Below, piece by piece: positions 11,371 through 22,790 of a stretch of DNA of 64,000 bases. The notes under the pieces are model-generated. The model had not been told where the DNA came from and ran no database searches. It worked only from the letters and a program-made list of their open reading frames with translations. The stretch comes from Nomia melanderi. Lineage: Eukaryota > Arthropoda > Insecta > Hymenoptera > Halictidae. The stretch lies in contig NW_027475147.1 of the NCBI RefSeq assembly GCF_051020985.1, positions 372,001-436,000 on the forward strand, in the 5' to 3' direction. Position numbers and translations under genes: made by a program. The first letter of the stretch is position 1; each line of letters opens with the position of its first letter.

Positions 11371-12850
11371 GTAACAGCACCCGAGATATCACCAGATATA
11401 TATTGGATATTTCCCTCACCCTGAGTGTCCATCCCCATCAGACGGTGGTTTTCTCGGCTCCTGGTGGACCGAGGTCGTTCCCGCTGCACAGATTCATGCG
11501 CCTGGGCCTCCTGCAGATAATTCACTTTGGTTTATTGCGCTATCTCTAATAGCACCCGAGATATCACCAGATATATATTGGATTTTCCCCTGACCCTGAG
11601 TGTCCGGCCCCATGAGACTGTGGTTTTCTCGGCCCCTGGTGGACCGAGGTCGTTCCCGCTGCACAGATTCATGCGCCTGGGCCTCCTGCAGATAATTCAC
11701 TTTGATTTATTTCGCTATCTGTAATAGGACCCGAGATATCACCAGATATATATTGGATATTTCCCTCTCCCTGAGTGTCCAGCCCCATCAGACGGTGGTT
11801 TTCTCGGCCCCTGGTGGACCGAGGTCGTTCCCGCTGCACAGATTCATGCGCCTGGGCCTCCTGCAGATAATTCACTTTGATTTATTTCGCTATCTGTAAT
11901 AGGACCCGAGATATCACCAGATATATATTGGATTTTCCCCAGACCCTGAGTGTTCGGCGCCATGTGACTGTAGTTTTCTCGGCCCCTGGTGGTCCGAGGT
12001 CGTTCCCGCTGCACAGATTCATGCGCCAGGGCCTCCTACAGACAATGCACTTTGATTTATTGCGCTATCAGTAATAGCACCCGAGATATCACCAGATATA
12101 TATTGGATTTTTCACTGACCCAGAGTGTCCGGCCCCATGAGACGGTGGTTTTCTCGGCCCCTGGCTGTCCGAGGTCGTTCCCCCTGCACAGATGCATGCG
12201 CCAGGGCCTCCTGCAGATAATTCACTTTGGTTTATTGCGCTATCTCTAATAGCACCCGAGATATCACCAGATATATATTGGATTTTCCCCTGACCCTGAG
12301 TGTCCGGCCCCATGAGACGGTTGTTTTCTCGGCCCCTGGCGGTCCGAGGTCGTTCCCGCTGCACAGATGCATGCGCCAGGGCCTCCTGCAGATAATACAC
12401 TATGGTTTATTGCGCTATCTCTAATAGCACCCGAGATATCACCAGATATATATTGGATTTTCCCCTGACCCTGAGTGTCCGGCCCCATGAGACTGCGGTT
12501 TTCTCGGCCCCTGGTGGTCCGAGGTCGTTCCCGCTGCACACATTCATGCGCCAGGGCCTCCTGCAGATAATTCACTTTGGTTTATTGCGCTATCTCTAAT
12601 AGCACCCGAGATATCACCAGATATATATTGGATTTTGCCCTGACCCTGAGTGTCCGGCCCCATGAGACTGTGGTTTTCTCGGCTCCTGGTGGTCCGAGGT
12701 CGTTCCCGTTGCACAGATTCATGCGCCAGGGCCTCCTGCAGATAATTCACTTTGGTTTATTGCGCTATCTCTAATAGCACCCGAGATATCACCAGATATA
12801 TATTGGATTTTTCCCTGACCCTGAGTGTCCGGCCCCATGAGACGGTGGTT
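11371..12850 (+). repeat. Segment duplicated at 20466-21770, with one unit extra
   Basis: 11371-11996 matches 20466-21091 at an offset of 9095 bp, and 12184-12850 matches 21104-21770 at an offset of 8920 bp. The offsets differ by exactly 175 bp, so the second copy lacks one unit (or the first gained one), with the junction at 21092-21103. A few substitutions separate the copies. The second half contains A units with GACTGCGG or GGATTTTGCCC. Confidence 0.85.
11725..11899 (+). repeat. Type F monomer (exemplar)
   Basis: Type F has GGATATTTCCCTC in place of GGATTTTTCCCTG and GTCCAGCCCCAT in place of GTCCGGCCCCAT, losing one CpG. About 26 copies are scattered through the window, for example at 4376, 8926, 12950, 22219, 23792, 37613, 43730, 47402, 51949 and 56324. 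This copy also has CATCAGACGG, a sub-variant shared with neighbours at 11375, 12950, 13300, 20470 and 20820. Confidence 0.75.
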
Positions 12851-13824
12851 TTCTCGGCCCCTGGTGGACCGAGGTCGTTCCCGCTGCACAGATCCAGGCG
12901 CCAGGGCCTCCTACAGACAATGCACTTTGATTTATTGCTCTATCGGTAACAGCACCCGAGATATCACCAGATATATATTGGATATTTCCCTCACCCTGAG
13001 TGTCCATCCCCATCAGACGGTGATTTTCTCGGCCCCTGGTGGTCCGAGGTCGTTCCCGCTGCACAGATTCATGCGCCTGGGCCTCCTGCAGATAATTCAC
13101 TTTGGTTTATTGCGCTATCTCTAATAGCACCCGAGATATCACCAGATATATATTGGATTTTCCCCTGACCCTGAGTGTCCGGCCCCATGAGACTGCGGTT
13201 CTCTCGGCCCCTGGTGGACCGAGGTCGTTCCCGCTGCACAGATTCATGCGCCACGGCCTCCTGCAGATAATTCGCTTTGGTTTATTTCGCTATCTGTAAT
13301 AGGACCCGAGATATCACCAGATATATATTGGATATTTCCCTCACCCTGAGTGTCCAGCCCCATCAGACGGTGGTTTTCTCGGCCCCTGGTGGACCGAGGT
13401 CCTTCCCGCTGCACAGATTCATGCGCCTGGGCCTCCTGCAGATAATTCACTTTGATTTATTTCGCTATCTGTAATAGGACCCGAGATATCACCAGATATA
13501 TATTGGATTTTCCCCAGACCCTGAGTGTTCGGCGCCATGTGACTGTAGTTTTCTCGGCCCCTGGTGGTCCGAGGTCGTTCCCGCTGCACAGATTCATGCG
13601 CCAGGGCCTCCTACAGACAATGCACTTTGATTTATTGCGATATCTGTAATAGCACCCGAGATATCACCAGATATATATTGGATTTTTCCCTGACCCTGAG
13701 TGTCCGGCCCCATGAGACGGTGGTTTTCTCGGCTCCTGGTGGTCCGAGGTCGTTCCCGCTGCACAGATTCATGCGCCAGGGCCTCCTGCAGATAATTCAC
13801 TTTCGTTTATTGCGCTATCTCTAA

Positions 13825-13999
13825 TAGCACCCGAGATATCACCAGATATATATTGGATTTTTACATGACCTTGGGTGACGGATTCCGAATATCTGTAATT
13901 TTGTCGGCCACTGGTGGTCCGAGGTCGTTCCTGCTGCACAGATTCATTCGCCAGTGCCTCCTACAGACAATGCACTTTGATTTATTGCGCTATCTGTAA
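13825..13999 (+). repeat. A-to-B chimeric monomer
   Basis: The unit starts as type A (TATTGGATTTTT at unit positions 27-38) and continues as type B from TACATGACC onward, the reverse order to the chimera at 4901-5075. The exchange therefore lies between unit positions 30 and 39. Confidence 0.75.
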
Positions 14000-14171
14000 T
14001 ACCACCCGAGATATCACCAGATATATATTGTATTTTCCCCTGACCCTGAGTGTCCGGCCCCATGAGACTGTGGTTTTCTCGGCCCCTAGTGGTCCGAGGT
14101 CGTTCCCGCTGCACAGATTCATGCGCCAGGGCCTCCTACAGACAACGCACTTTGATTTATTGCGCTATCTG

Positions 14172-14774
14172 TAATAGCACCCGAGATATCACCAGATATA
14201 TATTGGATTTTTCCCTGACCCTGAGTGTCCGGCCCCATGAGACGGTGGTTGTCTCGCCCCTGGTGGTCCGAGGTCGTTCCCGCTGCACAGATTCATGCGC
14301 CAGTGCCTTCTACAGACAATGCACTTTGATTTATTGCGCTATCTGTAATAGCAGCCGAGATATCACCAGATATATATTGGATTTTTCCCTGACCCTGAGT
14401 GTCCGGCCCCATGAGACGGTAGTTTTCTCGGCCCCTGGTGGTCCGAGGTCGTTCCCGCTGCACACATTCATGCGCCAGGGCCTCCTACAGACAATGCACT
14501 TTGATTTATTGCGCTATCTCTAATAGCACCCGAGATATCACCAGATATATATTGGATTTTTCCCTGACCCTGAGTGTCCTGCCCCATGAGACGGTGGTTT
14601 TCTCGGCCCCTGGTGGACCGAGGTCGTTCCCGCTGCACAGATTCAGGCGCCAGGGCCTCCTAGAGACAATGCACTTTGATTCATTGCGCTATCTGTAATA
14701 GCACCCGAGATATCACCAAATATATATTGGATATTTCCCTCACCCTGAGTGTCCAGCCCCATGAGACGGTGGTT
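14172..14774 (+). repeat. Segment duplicated at 21692-22294, with deletion lineage a
   Basis: The two copies are 7520 bp apart and differ at three positions I could find (near 14464, 14580 and 14664). The segment contains the first member of deletion lineage a: GTTGTCTCGCCCC replaces GTTTTCTCGGCCCC near 14256. Other members lie near 21776, 23175, 24397, 31922, 33496, 35595 and 39094. Most are followed by a unit starting TAGCAGCC, so unit order travelled with the deletion. The lost G lies in the left arm of the dyad box. Confidence 0.85.
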
Positions 14775-14854
14775 CTCTCGGCCCCTGGTGGACCGAGGTC
14801 GTTCCCGCTGCACAGATTCATGCGCCACGGCCTCCTGCAGATAATTCGCTTTGG

Positions 14855-16546
14855 TTTATTTCGCTATCTGTAATAGGACCCGAGATATCACCAGATATAT
14901 ATTGGATTTTCCCCAGACCCTGAGTGTTCGGCGCCATGTGACTGTAGTTTTCTCGGCCCCTGGTGGTCCGAGGTCGTTCCCGCTGCACAGATTCATGCGC
15001 CAGGGCCTCCTACAGACAATGCACTTTGATTTATTGCGATATCTGTAATAGCACCCGAGATATCACCAGATATATATTGGATTTTTCCCTGACCCTGAGT
15101 GTCCGGCCCCATGAGACGGTGGTATTCTCGGCCCCTGGTGGTCCGAGGTCGTTCCCGCTGCACAGATTCATGCGGCAGGGCCTCCTACAGACAATGCGAT
15201 TGATTTATTGCGCTATCTGTAATAGCACCCGAGATATCACCAGATATATATTGGATTTTCCCCAGACCCTGAGTGTCCGGCCGCATGAGACTGTAGTTTT
15301 CTCGGCCCCTGGTGGTCCGAGGTCGTTCCCGCTGCACAGATTCGTGCGCCAGGGCCTCCTACAGACAATGCACTTTGATTTATTGCGCTATCTGTAATAG
15401 CACCCGAGATATCACCACATATATATTGGATTTTTCCCTGACGCAGATTGTCCGGCCCCATGAGACGGTGGTTTTCTCTGTCCCTGGTGGTTCGAGGTCG
15501 TTCCCGCTTCACAGATTCATGCGCCAGGGCCTCCTACAGACAATGCACTTTGATTTATTGCGCTATCTCTAATAGCACCCGAGATATCACCAGATATTTG
15601 CTGGATTTTTACATGACCTTGGGTGACGGATTCCGAATATCTGTAATTTTCTCGGCCACTGGTGGTCCGAGGTCGTTCCTGCGGCACAGATTCATTCGCA
15701 AGGGCCTCCTACAGACAATGCACTTTGGTTTATTGCGCTATCTCTAATAGCACCCGAGATATCACCAGATATATATTGGATTTGTCCCTGACCCTGAGTG
15801 TCCGGCGCCATGAGACGGTGGTTTTCTTGGCCCCTGGTGGTCCGAGGTCGTTCCCGCTGCACAGATGCATGCGCCAGGGCCTCCTGCAGATAATTCACTT
15901 TGGTTTATTGCGCTGTCTCTAATAGCACCCGAGATATCACCAGATATATATTGGATTTTCCCCTGACCCTGAGTGTCCGGCCCCGTGAGTCGGTGGTTTT
16001 CTCGGCCCCTGGTGGTCCTAGGTCGTTCCCGCTGCCCAGATTCATGCGCCAGGGCCTCCTACAGACAATGCACTTTGGTTTATTGCGCTATCTCTAATAG
16101 CACCCGAGATATCACCAGATATTTGCTGGATTTTTACATGACCTTGGGTGACGGATTCCGAATATCTGTAATTTTCTCGGACACTGGTGGTCCGAGGTCG
16201 TTCCTGCGGCACAGATTCATTCGCAAGGGCCTCCTACAGACAATGCACTTTGATTTATTGCGCTATCTGTAATAGCACCCGAGATATCACCAGATATATA
16301 TTGGATTTTCCCCTGACCCTGAGTGTCCGGCCCCGTGAGTCGGTGGTTTTCTCGGCCCCTGGTGGCCCGGCGTCGTTCCCGCTGCCCGGATTCATGCGCC
16401 AGGGCCTCCTACAGACAATGCACTTTGGTTTATTGCGCTATCTCTAATAGCACCCGAGATATCACCAGATATATGCTGGATTTTTACATGACCTTGGGTG
16501 ACGGATTCCGAATATCTGTAACTTTCTCGGCCCCTGGTTGTCCGAG
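14855..16546 (+). repeat. 1692-bp segment duplicated at 18178-19869
   Basis: The copies are 3323 bp apart (19 units less two bases) and differ by a few substitutions, for example near 14973, 15124, 15345, 15443 and 16019. The order includes an F-derived unit, the first member of deletion lineage b (ATGCGATTG near 15198), B, A variant, G-B and G-B. Identity stops inside the dyad box of the last unit, at 16547 against 19870. Confidence 0.88.
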
Positions 16547-17067
16547 ATCGTTCCCGCTGCACAGATTCATTCGCCTGGGCCTCCTACAGACAATGCACTT
16601 TGGTTTATTGCGCTATCTGTAATAGCACCCGAGATATCACCAGATATATATTGGATTTTCCCCTGACCCTGAGTGTCCGGCCCCATGAGACGGTGGTTTT
16701 CTCGGCCCCTGGTGGTGCGAGGTCGTTCCAGCTGCACAGATTCATGCGCCAGGGCCTCCTGCAGATAATTCCCTTTGGCTTATTGCGCTATCTCTAATAG
16801 CACCCGAGATATCACCACATATATATTGGATTTTTCCCTGACCCAGAGTGTCCGGCCCCATGAGACGGTGGTTTTCTCGGCCCCTGGTGGTCCGAGGTCG
16901 TTCCCGCTTCACAGATTCATGCGCCAGGGCCTCCTACAGACAACGCACTTTGATTTGTTGCGCTATCTCTAATAGCACCCAAGACATCACCAGATATATA
17001 TTGGATTTTTCCCTGACCCTGAGTGTCCGGCCCCATGAGACTGTGGTTTTCTCGGCCCCTGGTGGTT

Positions 17068-17691
17068 CGAGGTCGTTGCCGTTGCACGGATTCATGCGCC
17101 AGGGCCTCCTGCAGATAATTCACTTCGGTTTATTGCGCTATCTCTAATAGCACCCGAGATATCACCAGATATATATTGGATTTTCCCCTGACCCTGAGTG
17201 TCCGGCCCCATGAGACTGTGGTTTTCTCGGCCCCTGGTGGTCCGAGGTCGTTCCCGCTGCACAGATTCATGCGGCAGGGCCTCCTACAGACAATGCGATT
17301 GATTTATTGCGCTATCTGTAATAGCACCCGAGATATCACCAGATATATATTGGATTTTCCCCAGACCCTGAGTGTCCGGCCGCATGAGACTGTAGTTTTC
17401 TCGGCCCCTGGTGGTCCGAGGTCGTTCCCGCTGCACAGATTCATGCGCCAGGGCCTCCTACAGACAATGCACTTTGATTTATTGCGCTATCTGTAATAGC
17501 ACCCGAGATATCACCACATATATATTGGATTTTTCCCTGACCCAGATTGTCCGGCCCCATGAGACGGTGCTTTTCTCTGTCCCTGGTGGTTCGAGGTCGT
17601 TCCCGCTTCACAGATTCATGCGCCAGGGCCTCCTACAGACAATGCACTTTGATTTATTGCTCTATCGGTAACAGCACCCGAGATATCACCA
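17068..17691 (+). repeat. 624-bp segment duplicated at 19866-20489
   Basis: The offset is 2798 bp (16 units less two bases). This duplicate begins exactly where the copy of 14855-16546 ends. Together they show that 18178-20489 equals 14855-17691 with three whole units (525 bp) removed. The junction, 19866-19869, lies in the CGAG arm of the dyad box. It contains a lineage b 174-bp unit (near 17297 and 20095). Confidence 0.88.
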
Positions 17692-17847
17692 CATATATAT
17701 TGGATTTTTCCCTGACCCAGATTGTCCGGCCCCATGAGACGGTGCTTTTCTCTGTCCCTGGTGGTTCGAGGTCGTTCCCGCTTCACAGATTCATGCGCCA
17801 GGGCCTCCTACAGACAATGCACTTTGATTTATTGCTCTATCGGTAAC
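17498..17847 (+). repeat. Perfect tandem duplication of a single monomer
   Basis: 17498-17672 and 17673-17847 are identical by eye, including rare markers: CACATAT for CAGATAT, GACCCAGATTG, GGTGCTTTTCTCTG, CCCGCTTCACAG and a CTATCGGTAAC end. Only one such unit is present in the corresponding place near 20300-20470, so the second copy is either a recent gain or was lost there. Confidence 0.88.
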
Positions 17848-20800
17848 AGCACCCGAGATATCACCAGATATATATTGGATATTTCCCTCACCCTGAGTGT
17901 CCATCCCCATCAGACGGTGGTTTTCTCGGCTCCTGGTGGACCGAGGTCGTTCCCGCTGCACAGATTCATGCGCCTGGGCCTCCTGCAGATAATTCACTTT
18001 GGTTTATTGCGCTATCTCTAATAGCACCCGAGATATCACCAGATATATATTGGATATTTCCCTCTCCCTGAGTGTCCAGCCCCATCAGACGGTGGTTTTC
18101 TCGGCCCCTGGTGGACCGAGGTCGTTCCCGCTGCACAGATTCATGCGCCTGGGCCTCCTGCAGATAATTCACTTTGATTTATTTCGCTATCTGTAATAGG
18201 ACCCGAGATATCACCAGATATATATTGGATTTTCCCCAGACCCTGAGTGTTCGGCGCCATGTGACTGTAGTTTTCTCGGCCCCTGGTGGTCCGACGTCGT
18301 TCCCGCTGCACAGATTCATGCGCCAGGGCATCCTACAGACAATGCACTTTGATTTATTGCGATATCTGTAATAGCACCCGAGATATCACCAGATATATAT
18401 TGGATTTTTCCCTGACCCTGAGTGTCCGGCCCCATGAGACGGTGGTTTTCTCGGCCCCTGGTGGTCCGAGGTCGTTCCCGCTGCACAGATTCATGCGGCA
18501 GGGCCTCCTACAGACAATGCGATTGATTTATTGCGCTATCTGTAATAGCACCCGAGATATCACCAGATATATATTGGATTTTCCCCAGACCCTGAGTGTC
18601 CGGCCGCATGAGACTGTAGTTTTCTCGGCCCCTGGTGGTCCGAGGTCGTTCCCGCTGCACAGATTCATGCGCCAGGGCCTCCTACAGACAATGCACTTTG
18701 ATTTATTGCGCTATCTGTAATAGCACCCGAGATATCACCACATATATATTGGATTTTTCCCTGACCCAGATTGTCCGGCCCCATGAGACGGTGGTTTTCT
18801 CTGTCCCTGGTGGTTCGAGGTCGTTCCCGCTTCACAGATTCATGCGCCAGGGCCTCCTACAGACAATGCACTTTGATTTATTGCGCTATCTCTAATAGCA
18901 CCCGAGATATCACCAGATATTTGCTGGATTTTTACATGACCTTGGGTGACGGATTCCGAATATCTGTAATTTTCTCGGCCACTGGTGGTCCGAGGTCGTT
19001 CCTGCGGCACAGATTCATTCGCAAGGGCCTCCTACAGACAATGCACTTTGGTTTATTGCGCTATCTCTAATAGCACCCGAGATATCACCAGATATATATT
19101 GGATTTGTCCCTGACCCTGAGTGTCCGGCGCCATGAGACGGTGGTTTTCTTGGCCCCTGGTGGTCCGAGGTCGTTCCCGCTGCACAGATGCATGCGCCAG
19201 GGCCTCCTGCAGATAATTCACTTTGGTTTATTGCGCTGTCTCTAATAGCACCCGAGATATCACCAGATATATATTGGATTTTCCCCTGACCCTGAGTGTC
19301 CGGCCCCGTGAGTCGGTGGTTTTCTCGGCCCCTGGTGGTTCTAGGTCGTTCCCGCTGCCCAGATTCATGCGCCAGGGCCTCCTACAGACAATGCACTTTG
19401 GTTTATTGCGCTATCTCTAATAGCACCCGAGATATCACCAGATATTTGCTGGATTTTTACATGACCTTGGGTGACGGATTCCGAATATCTGTAATTTTCT
19501 CGGACACTGGTGGTCCGAGGTCGTTCCTGCGGCACAGATTCATTCGCAAGGGCCTCCTACAGACAATGCACTTTGATTTATTGCGCTATCTGTAATAGCA
19601 CCCGAGATATCACCAGATATATATTGGATTTTCCCCTGACCCTGAGTGTCCGGCCCCGTGAGTCGGTGGTTTTCTCGGCCCCTGGTGGCCCGGCGTCGTT
19701 CCCGCTGCCCGGATTCATGCGCCAGGGCCTCCTACAGACAATGCACTTTGGTTTATTGCGCTATCTCTAATAGCACCCGAGATATCACCAGATATATGCT
19801 GGATTTTTACATGACCTTGGGTGACGGATTCCGAATATCTGTAACTTTCTCGGCCCCTGGTTGTCCGAGGTCGTTGCCGTTGCACGGATTCATGCGCCAG
19901 GGCCTCCTGCAGATAATTCACTTCGGTTTATTGCGCTATCTCTAATAGCACCCGAGATATCACCAGATATATATTGGATTTTCCCCTGACCCTGAGTGTC
20001 CGGCCCCATGAGACTGTGGTTTTCTCGGCCCCTGGTGGTCCGAGGTCGTTCCCGCTGCACAGATTCATGCGGCAGGGCCTCCTACAGACAATGCGATTGA
20101 TTTATTGCGCTATCTGTAATAGCACCCGAGATATCACCAGATATATATTGGATTTTCCCCAGACCCTGAGTGTCCGGCCGCATGAGACTGTAGTTTTCTC
20201 GGCCCCTGGTGGTCCGAGGTCGTTCCCGCTGCACAGATTCATGCGCCAGGGCCTCCTACAGACAATGCACTTTGATTTATTGCGCTATCTGTAATAGCAC
20301 CCGAGATATCACCACATATATATTGGATTTTTCCCTGACCCAGATTGTCCGGCCCCATGAGACGGTGCTTTTCTCTGTCCCTGGTGGTTCGAGGTCGTTC
20401 CCGCTTCACAGATTCATGCGCCAGGGCCTCCTACAGACAATGCACTTTGATTTATTGCTCTATCGGTAACAGCACCCGAGATATCACCAGATATATATTG
20501 GATATTTCCCTCACCCTGAGTGTCCATCCCCATCAGACGGTGGTTTTCTCGGCTCCTGGTGGACCGAGGTCGTTCCCGCTGCACAGATTCATGCGCCTGG
20601 GCCTCCTGCAGATAATTCACTTTGGTTTATTGCGCTATCTCTAATAGCACCCGAGATATCACCAGATATATATTGGATTTTCCCCTGACCCTGAGTGTCC
20701 GGCCCCATGAGACTGTGGTTTTCTCGGCCCCTGGTGGACCGAGGTCGTTCCCGCTGCACAGATTCATGCGCCTGGGCCTCCTGCAGATAATTCACTTTGA

Positions 20801-22064
20801 TTTATTTCGCTATCTGTAATAGGACCCGAGATATCACCAGATATATATTGGATATTTCCCTCTCCCTGAGTGTCCAGCCCCATCAGACGGTGGTTTTCTC
20901 GGCCCCTGGTGGACCGAGGTCGTTCCCGCTGCACAGATTCATGCGCCTGGGCCTCCTGCAGATAATTCACTTTGATTTATTTCGCTATCTGTAATAGGAC
21001 CCGAGATATCACCAGATATATATTGGATTTTCCCCAGACCCTGAGTGTTCGGCGCCATGTGACTGTAGTTTTCTCGGCCCCTGGTGGTCCGGGGTCGTTC
21101 CCGCTGCACAGATGCATGCGCCAGGGCCTCCTGCAGATAATTCACTTTGGTTTATTGCGCTATCTCTAATAGCACCCGAGATATCACCAGATATATATTG
21201 GATTTTCCCCTGACCCTGAGTGTCCGGCCCCATGAGACGGTTGTTTTCTCGGCCCCTGGCGGTCCGAGGTCGTTCCCGCTGCACAGATGCATGCGCCAGG
21301 GCCTCCTGCAGATAATTCACTATGGTTTATTGCGCTATCTCTAATAGCACCCGAGATATCACCAGATATATATTGGATTTTCCCCTGACCCTGAGTGTCC
21401 GGCCCCATGAGACTGCGGTTTTCTCGGCCCCTGGTGGTCCGAGGTCGTTCCCGCTGCACACATTCATGCGCCAGGGCCTCCTGCAGATAATTCACTTTGG
21501 TTTATTGCGCTATCTCTAATAGCACCCGCGATATCACCAGATATATATTGGATTTTGCCCTGACCCTGAGTGTCCGGCCCCATGAGACTGTGGTTTTCTC
21601 GGCTCCTGGTGGTCCGAGGTCGTTCCCGTTGCACAGATTCATGCGCCAGGGCCTCCTGCAGATAATTCACTTTGGTTTATTGCGCTATCTCTAATAGCAC
21701 CCGAGATATCACCAGATATATATTGGATTTTTCCCTGACCCTGAGTGTCCGGCCCCATGAGACGGTGGTTGTCTCGCCCCTGGTGGTCCGAGGTCGTTCC
21801 CGCTGCACAGATTCATGCGCCAGTGCCTTCTACAGACAATGCACTTTGATTTATTGCGCTATCTGTAATAGCAGCCGAGATATCACCAGATATATATTGG
21901 ATTTTTCCCTGACCCTGAGTGTCCGGCCCCATGAGACGGTAGTTTTCTCGGCCCCTGGTGGTCCGAGGTCGTTCCCGCTGCACAGATTCATGCGCCAGGG
22001 CCTCCTACAGACAATGCACTTTGATTTATTGCGCTATCTCTAATAGCACCCGAGATATCACCAG

Positions 22065-22790
22065 ATATATATTGGATTTTTCCCTGACCCTGAGTGTCCG
22101 GCCCCATGAGACGGTGGTTTTCTCGGCCCCTGGTGGACCGAGGTCGTTCCCGCTGCACAGATTCAGGCGCCAGGGCCTCCTACAGACAATGCACTTTGAT
22201 TCATTGCGCTATCTGTAATAGCACCCGAGATATCACCAAATATATATTGGATATTTCCCTCACCCTGAGTGTCCAGCCCCATGAGACGGTGGTTTTCTCG
22301 GCCCCTGGTGGACCGAGGTCGTTCCGGCTGCACAGATTCATGCGCCAGGGCCTCCTGCAGATAATTCACTTTGATTTATTTCCCTATCTGTAATAGCACC
22401 CGAGATATCACCACATATATATTGGATTTTTCCCTGACCCTGAGTGTCCGGCCCCATGAGACGGTGGTTTTCTCGGCCCCTGGTGGACCGAGGTCGTTCC
22501 CGCTGCACAGATTCAGGCGCCAGGGCCTCCTACAGACAATGCACTTTGATTCATTGCGCTATCTGTAATAGCACCCGAGATATCACCAAATATATATTGG
22601 ATATTTCCCTCACCCTGAGTGTCCAGCCCCATGAGACGGTGGTTTTCTCGGCCCCTGGTGGACCGAGGTCGTTCCGGCTGCACAGATTCATGCGCCAGGG
22701 CCTCCTGCAGATAATTCACTTTGATTTATTTCCCTATCTGTAATAGCACCCGAGATATCACCACATATATATTGGATTTTTCCCTGACCC
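22065..22790 (+). repeat. Tandem 350-bp dimer duplication
   Basis: The A-F dimer 22065-22414 is repeated at 22415-22764, and identity at a 350-bp offset runs to 22790. Shared rare markers are CAGATTCAGGCGCC, GATTCATTGCG and CACCAAATAT in one unit and TTCCGGCTGC plus TTTCCCTATC in the other. By eye the copies are identical, so the duplication looks recent. Confidence 0.88.
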
